Made by a program: the position numbers and the translations under genes. A stretch of 8,670 bases of DNA, from NCBI GenBank assembly GCA_002344975.1, contig DDUV01000082.1:1-8670 (forward strand), written 5' to 3'. Shown piece by piece: positions 1 to 5,440 of the stretch; within the stretch, counting starts at the first letter, position 1; each line of letters begins with the position of its first letter. Below the pieces are notes generated by a model. It saw nothing but the letters and a program-made list of their open reading frames with translations. It searched no databases and had not been told where the DNA came from. The DNA comes from Saprospiraceae bacterium UBA2329. GTDB lineage: Bacteria; Bacteroidota; Bacteroidia; Chitinophagales; Saprospiraceae.

Positions 1-680
1 GGCGACCAAGAACCGTTGATGCCGTTGTTGGACGTTGCCGGAAGGCTGAAAGTTTCACCGGAGCAGATGGGAGGCACTTGCGTGAAAGTGGGCGTCACGT
101 TGGAGTTCACCGTCACGGTCATGGTTTGGGTGGCGGCGCACTGTCCGGCGGTGGGTGTGAAGGTGTAAGTCGTTGTGGTCGTGTTGTTTATAGCGGGCGA
201 CCAGGAGCCATTGATGCCGTTGTTGGAGGTTGCCGGAAGGCTGAAAGTTTCACCGGAGCAGATGGGAGGCACTTGCGTGAAAGTGGGCGTCACGTTGGAG
301 TTCACCGTCACGGTCATGGTTTGGGTGGCGGCGCACTGTCCGACGGTGGGTGTGAAGGTGTAAGTCGTTGTATTTGTGGTGTTTATAGCGGGCGACCAAG
401 AGCCGTTGATGCCGTTGTTGGAGGTTGCCGGAAGGCTGAAAGTTTCACCGGAGCAGATGGGAGGCACTTGCGTGAAAGTGGGCGTCACGTTGGAGTTCAC
501 CGTCACGGTCATGGTTTGGGGGGTGGCGCATTCTCCCATATTGGGCGTGAAGGTGTAAGTCGTTGTTGTCGTGTTGTTTACAGCGGGCAGCCAGGAGCCG
601 TTGATGCCGTTGTTGGAGGTAGCGGGCAGCGTAAACGAGCCGCCGGAGCAGATAGGAGGTACTTGGGTGAAGGTGGGCGT
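1..680 (-). repeat. 195-bp tandem coding repeats, three full units plus a partial one
   Basis: Read on minus, units cover 680-486, 485-291, 290-96 and 95-1 (cut by the edge). Each encodes 65 residues: TPTFTQVPPICSG, then a Leu-Pro-Ala-Thr stretch, NNGINGSW, a Thr-rich strand ending YTFTP, and a Cys-containing strand ending MTVTVNSNV. Units 485-291 and 290-96 differ at only about eight positions, clustered in the Thr-rich stretch, whereas the first unit (680-486) is more divergent. The regular 195-base spacing is visible from the phrase ttgatgccgttgttgg at 16, 211, 406 and 601. Confidence 0.93.
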
Positions 681-1622
681 GGTGCCGGGAGTGATGGTGA
701 TGGTAAATGACGGATTGGGGCTACACGCCGAAGAGGGATCGTAAATAAAAATGGTAGTGGTAGTGGTGATACTTTGGCCCGGCATGAGTTGTGTACCCAG
801 GCCATTGGCAGCAGTATAATACCCTTCATTGCCGCTCAGGTTGGTGCCAGTTATGGCCGGAAGGGCATAGCTGCCGCAGATGGTTTGGTTGCCGGGATTG
901 TTGAAGGTGGGGGTTGAAGGCGCCGGGGGCGAAGGAGGGACTACACATCCTGCATTCCCGTAGGTATTGGAAAGCGGGAGATAGTAGGCGCCGTTGCCGC
1001 CAGTAAGAGATACCTGATTGTAAACTATGGACTGATTACAACTCCCTCCTATGGAAAAAATGGTGGTTCTTGATCCAGAAGCAGCGCCATTAGTAAAGCC
1101 GCCCGCGGAGCGTGTACAACTGCTGGCGACAACATACACACACTCTCCCATTCCGCACAAAGCGCTGAAATTGTAGAGACCTGCCGTAGAACCGGAACTG
1201 TTTTGAAAAATGACGATAGAATTGGCTGGAATATCCACTCCTGCCCCTACAGCAATCAGATTGCTGCACCCGGCGTAAGCTCCTATATTGCCTGTAGTAA
1301 TGCCACAGGGAGTTACTCCTATATTGCCGTTGTTGGTATTAACATCGTTGTTTTCAGCCCCTATGATGTTGTTGTTGGCATCATAATCCAATTGCAATTG
1401 GGAGGTATTGAATCCTCCGCCGGAGTGTATGATGATAAACTCGTTCAGTTGCTCCGTACCACACGCGTCCACCATCACGGCCACTACTGTGGGGCATTGG
1501 GCTTGTATTATATTAGGTGTAAAAATTCCTGCAAGGAAGATGCTGCTGATGACGATTTTGTTGAAGAGGGTGTGAGGTAAGACGACTGATCTCATAGCCT
1601 GTTTTTGGGTGCGAAAACGCAT
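1..1622 (-). CDS. Large secreted repeat protein, adhesin-like (5' part only; runs off left edge)
   Basis: The minus strand is open without a stop from 1655 to base 1, giving 540 codons from the ATG at 1622. A second in-frame ATG lies at 1595; I prefer 1622 because it is the first ATG after the promoter-like element at 1658-1651, but both keep the signal peptide. Residues 1-41 read as a signal peptide: basic start, hydrophobic core IVISSIFLAGIF, cleavage probably after IIQA. Residues about 43-165 are Cys-rich and resemble a lamin-tail-like module (VDACGTEQLNEFIIIHSGGG, then IPANSIVIFQ); this is tentative. Residues about 238-314 resemble Ig/SprB-like modules (CGSYALPAITGTNLSGNEGY, ending in a TTTTTIFIYD strand). 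From residue 315 come 65-residue repeats built around TPTFTQVPPICSG and NNGINGSW. Such proteins usually end in a type IX secretion sorting domain, but that end is outside the window. Role is probably surface adhesion or gliding; the exact function is unknown. Confidence 0.85.
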   Translation of the reverse strand, partial: MRFRTQKQAMRSVVLPHTLFNKIVISSIFLAGIFTPNIIQAQCPTVVAVMVDACGTEQLNEFIIIHSGGGFNTSQLQLDYDANNNIIGAENNDVNTNNGNIGVTPCGITTGNIGAYAGCSNLIAVGAGVDIPANSIVIFQNSSGSTAGLYNFSALCGMGECVYVVASSCTRSAGGFTNGAASGSRTTIFSIGGSCNQSIVYNQVSLTGGNGAYYLPLSNTYGNAGCVVPPSPPAPSTPTFNNPGNQTICGSYALPAITGTNLSGNEGYYTAANGLGTQLMPGQSITTTTTIFIYDPSSACSPNPSFTITITPGTTPTFTQVPPICSGGSFTLPATSNNGINGSWLPAVNNTTTTTYTFTPNMGECATPQTMTVTVNSNVTPTFTQVPPICSGETFSLPATSNNGINGSWSPAINTTNTTTYTFTPTVGQCAATQTMTVTVNSNVTPTFTQVPPICSGETFSLPATSNNGINGSWSPAINNTTTTTYTFTPTAGQCAATQTMTVTVNSNVTPTFTQVPPICSGETFSLPATSNNGINGSWS

Positions 1623-1650
1623 GAACGAATTTGGTACGCAATAAGAACGG

Positions 1651-1658
1651 CAAAGCTA
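1651..1658 (-). promoter_or_regulatory. Bacteroidota -7 element upstream of the secreted repeat protein
   Basis: The minus strand reads TAGCTTTG, an exact match to the Bacteroidota housekeeping -7 consensus TAnnTTTG. It lies 28 bases before the ATG at 1622 and 55 before that at 1595. I see no clear TTTG at the usual -33 distance, so only half of the promoter is supported. Confidence 0.5.
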
Positions 1659-1727
1659 ATACTAATATCCTACAAGGTGAACCGGCGATGGTGTTAAGTG
1701 GTGGTAAATTATCTGATGGGAACGGCG

Positions 1728-1755
1728 GCTGGCTTCAAGCTGCTGGCTTCAAGCT
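1728..1755. repeat. 14-bp perfect tandem duplication
   Basis: gctggcttcaagct occurs twice head to tail (1728-1741 and 1742-1755) in the non-coding spacer between the secreted protein gene and the CYTH gene. Each unit contains the near-palindrome GCTT-C-AAGC. No function can be assigned. Confidence 0.85.
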
Positions 1756-1767
1756 GCGGTTTTGAAT

Positions 1768-1822
1768 CTTAGTGAAGGGGGGACTACGCATTGGTATCTG
1801 GTTGAGTCACCCCTTCACTAAG
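1768..1822 (-). terminator. Long inverted repeat just after the CYTH gene, possible terminator
   Basis: Arms 1768-1780 (cttagtgaagggg) and 1810-1822 are perfect 13-bp complements. After one G/A mismatch the stem continues for four pairs (1782-1785 with 1805-1808), leaving a 19-base loop. It begins seven bases past the CYTH stop codon (in minus reading), which fits a terminator. There is no T-run after it on minus (attcaaaa follows), so a classic intrinsic terminator is uncertain; a remnant of a small palindromic element is the alternative. Confidence 0.45.
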
Positions 1823-1828
1823 CTCCCA

Positions 1829-2344
1829 TTAAGCCCCTTGCATCACCATATCGCTGTACGACACGGCCACCAAGTCTTCGCTGCGGATGCCGAGCGCATC
1901 CATGTAAAACCGGCACTGCGCCTGCAACTCCTGTTCGCCCAGCAGCCCGTGATGATCCTGCGCCTCAATTTCTACAAAAGCGCCCAGTCCCTCCACTTCG
2001 TCCAAGTGGAATTTGACGTTTTCGATGAAATAGATTTCTCGCCTTTTCTTCACCTGCGCCAGCACGCCCAGCGCTTCCGACAAAACCGACAACAGCGACG
2101 CGCCCGGCTGCACCTCGTACAGCAATACCTCCGACTTGCCCGGCTCGGCCTCATTGTCGCGGCAGTAGTGGATGAGCGCGTTTTCCACGTTGCCCTCGCG
2201 GAGTTTGAGGCGGCCATGCGGCACGCGGAAGTAGGTGTCGGTCTGGAAATCTGTTCCGGCCAAGCGGGCAGACTGCTCTTGCAAATAAGCGCGAACGGCC
2301 TCGTGGGCGGCGCTTCTGGCTTTGATTTCTATGTTGATCGGCAT
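1829..2344 (-). CDS. CYTH-domain protein (class IV adenylate cyclase / thiamine triphosphatase-like)
   Basis: 171 residues from the ATG at 2344. The family is a tunnel-fold cytosolic enzyme group acting on triphosphate substrates with divalent metal. Visible marks: the N-terminal strand MPINIEIKAR, where the usual ExExK signature appears as N4-x-E6-x-K8 as in many proteins labelled class IV cyclase; D36-T37-Y38-F39; the basic strand R45-L46-K47-L48-R49; VKKRRE at 98-103; and the acidic strand FVEIEA at 123-128 that supplies metal ligands. Length suits a single-domain CYTH protein. The frame stays open upstream to an ATG at 2509, but those extra 55 residues show no CYTH similarity and would overlap the start of the divergent gene at 2499, so 2344 is chosen. 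No shine-dalgarno is seen. Whether the substrate is ATP, thiamine triphosphate or inorganic triphosphate cannot be decided from sequence. Confidence 0.88.
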   Translation of the reverse strand: MPINIEIKARSAAHEAVRAYLQEQSARLAGTDFQTDTYFRVPHGRLKLREGNVENALIHYCRDNEAEPGKSEVLLYEVQPGASLLSVLSEALGVLAQVKKRREIYFIENVKFHLDEVEGLGAFVEIEAQDHHGLLGEQELQAQCRFYMDALGIRSEDLVAVSYSDMVMQGA

Positions 2345-2498
2345 GGCAGGAAGATGTAAAGTATATGAGGAGGCAAATTTGGAGAGAAACTTTTCAAACT
2401 TCGTCAGCAAAAAATGAGATTTTTTTTGGCAGTTATGGAAGAAACCCGGCAGGTCCGCGTAACACAGATGAACGCAATTCAAATTCTTCATCAAAAAA

Positions 2499-3536
2499 AT
2501 GGAAGTCATGAAAAATCAATTCATCCGTCCGGTACTCAGCTTCACCATGTTTCTGACTGTCATGCTGTTGTTTACCAGTTGCGAGGACTTGTCGTCCACT
2601 GAATCGCCCAACCAGATGAAAGTAGGTCTTGTCGAAGATTTAGGCGCCGGGAAGGCTGCGTCTATGTGCGCTTGCCTGCAAACTCAATACCCCGCAGAGG
2701 AACTGTCGCAGGCTGAAAGAGAAGCGCTCCTGTTCATGCGCGAGGAGGAAAAATTGGCCCACGATGTGTATCAGGCATTGCTGGGACGCTGGAATGTGGA
2801 GGTTTTTAGCAATATATCAAAATCTGAACAGCGGCATACGGATGCCATTCTCTGCCTGCTCCAAAAGTATAATTTGACCGATCCGGTGGGATCCAATGGC
2901 CCCGGCGTTTTTCAAAATGCTGATTTACAAGCCCTCTACACGGTTTTGGTACAACAAGGCAGCGCAAGTAAAGAGGCGGCATTCAGAACAGGCGCTCAAA
3001 TCGAAGACCTCGACATTCGAGACCTCATGTCGGCTACGCCCGACATCAACAATGCCGATATTCTGGCGGTATTTGGAGAACTCACCAAAGGCTCCCGCAA
3101 TCACCTGCGCGCCTTCACCCGGCAGCTCGTCCAACTCGGCGCAACCTATACGCCGCAATACATCAGCGCTGAAACTTATGCGCAAATCATTGCTTCGGAG
3201 CACGAACGCGGCGGTTCTGCCTGTGTGTCTAATTGCAACGGAAACCAACAGGGTAATGGATGCAACAACAACCGCAGAGGACGGCAAGGCGGCAACGGCA
3301 ATTGCGACCACAATGGCTCAGGTAACGGCGGCAATGGCTGCAATGGCGGAAATGGTAACGGTGGTAATGGCAACGGCGGGAACGGAACCGGCGGAAATGG
3401 TAATGGTGGTAACGGCAACGGTGGGAACGGAACCGGTGGAAATGGTAATGGTGGTAATGGCAACGGAGGAAACGGCAACGGCGGAAATGGTAATGGTGGT
3501 AATGGCAACGGAGGAAACGGCAACGGAGGCAACTAA
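2499..3536 (+). CDS. DUF2202 ferritin-like lipoprotein with Gly/Asn repeat tail
   Basis: 345 residues. Residues 4-28 form a lipoprotein signal (MKNQF start, hydrophobic stretch, LLFTSC with Cys28 as the lipidation site), followed by acidic ED, which fits an outer-membrane, possibly surface-exposed, lipoprotein. Residues about 65-235 are a DUF2202 domain of the ferritin-like superfamily: LLFMREEEKLAHDVY at 77-91, SEQRHTDA at 109-116, GAQIEDLDIRDL at 165-176 and SRNHLRAF at 199-206. Glu and His in the EEEKLA, ExxH and IED motifs are the likely metal-binding positions; the biochemical role of DUF2202 is not established. Residues 242-281 carry spaced cysteines (242, 246, 255, 269, 281), and 272-345 are almost only Gly and Asn. 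The start is either 2499 (M1) or the in-frame ATG at 2508 (M4); the latter gives a more usual signal peptide. It is divergent from the CYTH gene and is separated from the next gene by a terminator. Confidence 0.9.
   Translation: MEVMKNQFIRPVLSFTMFLTVMLLFTSCEDLSSTESPNQMKVGLVEDLGAGKAASMCACLQTQYPAEELSQAEREALLFMREEEKLAHDVYQALLGRWNVEVFSNISKSEQRHTDAILCLLQKYNLTDPVGSNGPGVFQNADLQALYTVLVQQGSASKEAAFRTGAQIEDLDIRDLMSATPDINNADILAVFGELTKGSRNHLRAFTRQLVQLGATYTPQYISAETYAQIIASEHERGGSACVSNCNGNQQGNGCNNNRRGRQGGNGNCDHNGSGNGGNGCNGGNGNGGNGNGGNGTGGNGNGGNGNGGNGTGGNGNGGNGNGGNGNGGNGNGGNGNGGNGNGGN
3348..3527 (+). repeat. 45-bp minisatellite, four copies, coding for Gly/Asn tail
   Basis: Four consecutive 45-base units at 3348-3392, 3393-3437, 3438-3482 and 3483-3527 each encode a 15-residue Gly/Asn block of the form GNGNGGNGNGGNG(T/N)G. 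The last two units differ only at synonymous or no positions, while the first two carry Thr in place of one Asn. Since the unit is a multiple of three, copy-number change would lengthen or shorten the tail without a frameshift. Confidence 0.92.
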
Positions 3537-3562
3537 TTTTTAAACAATAACTTCTCAAAATG

Positions 3563-3603
3563 CCCGGAGTGTGCATCGGATTGCGCGCTCCGGGTTTATC
3601 TTT
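3563..3603 (+). terminator. Intrinsic terminator after the DUF2202 gene
   Basis: cccggagtgtgc (3563-3574) pairs with gcgcgctccggg (3583-3594) as a 12-position stem with two G-U pairs and an 8-base loop, followed by tttatcttt. It lies 26 bases after the stop codon of the DUF2202 gene and separates it transcriptionally from the sigma factor gene. Confidence 0.75.
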
Positions 3604-3604
3604 G
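3597..3604 (+). promoter_or_regulatory. Bacteroidota -7 element upstream of the ECF sigma gene
   Basis: TATCTTTG matches TAnnTTTG exactly and ends 22 bases before the ATG at 3627. It sits inside the T-rich tail of the preceding terminator. No convincing -33 TTTG is seen; that position falls within the terminator hairpin. Confidence 0.5.
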
Positions 3605-3626
3605 ATCGCCGTCTGAACAACCGACC

Positions 3627-4226
3627 ATGCTCATTTCAAAGAAAATATGCGATGAATTGGATGATCTGCAAATCATTCGCAAGGCATTGGCGGAAACCGA
3701 TTACTTTTCTTGTCTGTACGAACGATACGAAGCGCAACTCCTGCGATACGTTCAGCGGGTTGCCGCCCTGTCGGAGGAGGAAGCGCAGGACGTGCTTCAA
3801 GAGGCATTTATCAAAATCTGGCGCCACCTCAACGCCTTCGACCCCCAACTTCGACTGTCTTCCTGGATGTATCGCATCGTACACAATGAGGCGGTGTCTG
3901 CTCTCAGAAAAAAGACCTCGTTTGGCAAAGATCAACAATTAGTTATAGACGAATCACTTCAATCCCGGTTGGCTGCCGAATGGCCCGATCTGGGCTACAA
4001 CGATGAAATCGAAGACCGGGAACATGCGATCCGTACGGCATTGTCGGAGCTTGCCTTGCCACACCGCGAAGTGCTGGTGCTGCGTTTTATGGAAGACATG
4101 AGTTACGAAGAAATTTCCGATGTGCTCAAAATTCCCGAAGGCACCGTCGCCACCCGGCTCAATCGGGCTAAAAAGGCGCTTGCCGCCGCCTTTGCATCCT
4201 ACTCATCCAACACAAAAAGGCCGTAA
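3627..4226 (+). CDS. ECF-type RNA polymerase sigma factor
   Basis: 199 residues, the usual length for an extracytoplasmic-function sigma factor, with only regions 2 and 4. Region 2 spans about 26-96: the core-binding helix DVLQEAFIKIWRHL at 55-68 and the -10 recognition helix SSWMYRIVHNEAVSALRKK at 78-96. Region 4 spans about 135-189: LPHREVLVLRF at 144-154 and the helix-turn-helix MSYEEISDVLKIPEGTVATR at 158-177 that would read the -35 box. The linker (97-134) is acidic and fairly long. The ATG at 3627 starts a few residues before the family homology. The gene lies two bases before the next ORF, so the two are almost certainly co-transcribed and probably translationally coupled; this pairing is typical of a sigma factor with its anti-sigma. 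Target promoters cannot be seen directly. Confidence 0.95.
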   Translation: MLISKKICDELDDLQIIRKALAETDYFSCLYERYEAQLLRYVQRVAALSEEEAQDVLQEAFIKIWRHLNAFDPQLRLSSWMYRIVHNEAVSALRKKTSFGKDQQLVIDESLQSRLAAEWPDLGYNDEIEDREHAIRTALSELALPHREVLVLRFMEDMSYEEISDVLKIPEGTVATRLNRAKKALAAAFASYSSNTKRP

Positions 4227-4228
4227 CC

Positions 4229-4939
4229 ATGAAAAACTCGGAACGACTTATCCAAGCCATCAAAGAACGCCGGATTGCACCGGTACCCAAGGCTTTTTTT
4301 ACAGGACGGGAACTGCTGTTGTGGTTGGTCTTTGCCTTGTCGGCTTTGCTGGGTGCGGCGGCGTTTTCGGTCATACTTTTCAGTATTCAGCAAACTGATT
4401 TTTACCTGCTCCAACACAGCGGACACTCCCGGCTGGAACTGTTGTTGAGTTGGTTGCCCTTTGTTTGGATGGCGTTTCTGTTTGTGTTTCTGGGGCTTTC
4501 CATGTTCAGCTTTCGCAATAGCCGGCGAGGTTACAAGTGGCGGCTGACTCATTTGGCAGCGTACAGTTTTGGATTCAGCGTTTTGTTGGGCACCGCGTTT
4601 TTTTTGGCAGGCGGCGCGGCACGTCTTGAACGGGCATTCGATGTTCGGGTGAGCATTTACCAAAGTATGGAGGAAAAAAAGATAAAAGTATGGTCTATGC
4701 CCGAACAGGGCTACCTTTCCGGAGTCATAGAAACCGTTGATGGAGAGGAAATGACCATCCGCGATTTTGACGGAAAAATCTGGGCCATTGACATTTCCAA
4801 CGCTTTTGTAGCGCCCGTGCTGGCTTTGGACGCAGGCGAGCAAGTAAAACTGACCGGCCGGATGACCTCTGAAGGCCGGTTTGAAGCCGATGGCGTTCGC
4901 CCCTGGGGTGGGCCGGGATTTCGGCATCAGAAAAAATAG
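4229..4939 (+). CDS. Three-helix membrane protein, probable anti-sigma factor with periplasmic beta-rich domain
   Basis: 236 residues; no named family recognised. A short charged cytosolic N-terminus (1-28, MKNSERLIQAIKERR) is followed by transmembrane helices at about 29-52, 70-93 and 109-130. The loop after helix 2 is strongly basic (RNSRRGYKWR, 96-105), which by the positive-inside rule puts the N-terminus in the cytoplasm and the C-terminus in the periplasm. Residues 160-225 look like a small beta-barrel of OB type (GYLSGVIETVDGEEMTIRDF, then IWAIDIS, then GEQVKLTGRM and FEADGVRPW). It starts two bases after the sigma gene, so the anti-sigma role is inferred from position and membrane topology; no canonical zinc-finger anti-sigma motif is present in the N-terminus. 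The periplasmic domain could sense a ligand or metal. Alternative: an unrelated membrane protein that merely shares the operon. Confidence 0.8.
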   Translation: MKNSERLIQAIKERRIAPVPKAFFTGRELLLWLVFALSALLGAAAFSVILFSIQQTDFYLLQHSGHSRLELLLSWLPFVWMAFLFVFLGLSMFSFRNSRRGYKWRLTHLAAYSFGFSVLLGTAFFLAGGAARLERAFDVRVSIYQSMEEKKIKVWSMPEQGYLSGVIETVDGEEMTIRDFDGKIWAIDISNAFVAPVLALDAGEQVKLTGRMTSEGRFEADGVRPWGGPGFRHQKK

Positions 4940-4961
4940 CCGCTCGATTTTCAAAAAGTCC

Positions 4962-4969
4962 TACCTTTG
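4962..4969 (+). promoter_or_regulatory. Bacteroidota -7 element just before the His-rich protein / czcA pair
   Basis: TACCTTTG matches TAnnTTTG exactly and ends only five bases before the ATG at 4975. If used, transcription would begin within a few bases of the start codon, giving a leaderless or near-leaderless mRNA. No TTTG is seen at the normal -33 distance, so it could also be chance; a match is expected rarely in a 35-base gap. Confidence 0.4.
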
Positions 4970-4974
4970 CCATT

Positions 4975-5382
4975 ATGAATCGCTTTTGCGGCATATTATT
5001 ATTTTCCGCGTACGCCTTTGCCGTGTTGGTTCCGCCTGCTTTCAAACAAGAACTGGGCAAGTTGGACCACCTCCTGAATCACTATCAGGAGCACCGCGCG
5101 GAAACGCCCGATATGTCGCTCATCGCCTTTCTAAAAATGCACTACGGAGAGCAATTTGCCACCCACAGCGCCGACCACAGCCACAACAACCTCCCCGGCA
5201 AAACCTCTCAGGATCATACCCATGCCGTAGCTTGCGGTTGCAGCGTTTTTGAGCTGATCTGCCATTTCGATTGGAGCCTGCGCCGTCCAGCACCCCAACA
5301 ACATACCCTTTTTCCCACCGAAATAAACCTTCTCTCCACCCTGCACGCCTCCGGCATCTGGCAGCCCCCCAAACACGTCTGA
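4975..5382 (+). CDS. Small exported His-rich protein upstream of the metal pump
   Basis: 135 residues. Residues 1-22 form a hydrophobic export signal (MNRFCGILLFSAYAFAVLVP), so the rest is probably periplasmic or membrane anchored. The mature part holds 13 His in total, clustered in DHLLNHYQEH (31-40), LKMHYG, THSADHSHNN (63-72) and DHTH (80-83), followed by Cys87-Gly-Cys89 and Cys96-His97. The layout (LDHLLNHYQEHR, SLIAFLKMHYG, then a His/Asp stretch and NLPGK) resembles small uncharacterised Bacteroidota proteins that I recall lying directly before CzcA/CusA genes. Metal binding, as a chaperone, sensor or buffer for the pump, is inferred from the His/Cys content and from the czcA gene 58 bases downstream. 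It is not a recognised CusF or CzcE relative. Confidence 0.82.
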   Translation: MNRFCGILLFSAYAFAVLVPPAFKQELGKLDHLLNHYQEHRAETPDMSLIAFLKMHYGEQFATHSADHSHNNLPGKTSQDHTHAVACGCSVFELICHFDWSLRRPAPQQHTLFPTEINLLSTLHASGIWQPPKHV

Positions 5383-5398
5383 CCTCACCACTCACCCC

Positions 5399-5427
5399 AC
5401 TCACACACTCACACACTCACACACTCA
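5399..5427 (+). repeat. 8-bp simple repeat ACTCACAC before czcA
   Basis: Three perfect head-to-tail copies of ACTCACAC (5399-5406, 5407-5414, 5415-5422) and a partial fourth fill the gap between the His-rich gene and the czcA start at 5441; the bases just before it (cctcaccactcacccc) are of similar composition. It lies in the 5' untranslated/intercistronic stretch, 14 bases from the ATG. Confidence 0.9.
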
Positions 5428-5440
5428 TCACTGATTCAAC

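Noticed and set aside
1..680. Regular repeats as a possible CRISPR array
   Set aside because: The period is 195 bases, the units are coding and in frame, and there are no short repeats with unique spacers.
78..710. Plus-strand open frame of 210 codons with a repeated Gly/His-rich peptide
   Set aside because: Shadow of the minus-strand adhesin repeats; the minus frame has signal peptide and domain-like content.
1203..1580. Plus-strand open frame of 125 codons
   Set aside because: Opposite the N-terminal part of the secreted protein gene, with no supporting features.
1772..2359. Plus-strand GTG-started frame of 195 codons
   Set aside because: Antisense to the CYTH gene, whose motifs are clear.
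2374..2381. Palindrome CAAATTTG between the divergent CYTH and DUF2202 genes as a shared -7 element
   Set aside because: It misses TAnnTTTG by one base on both strands and has no well-spaced -33 element; too weak to annotate.
3176..3532. Proline-rich minus-strand frame (repeated PPLPFPPLP) opposite the DUF2202 tail
   Set aside because: It is simply the complement of the Gly/Asn minisatellite; the plus-strand protein has signal peptide, domain and stop.
4199..4954. Minus-strand frame of 251 codons opposite the membrane protein
   Set aside because: The plus strand has three hydrophobic helices and near-contact with the sigma gene; the minus translation is Lys/Gln-rich with no features.
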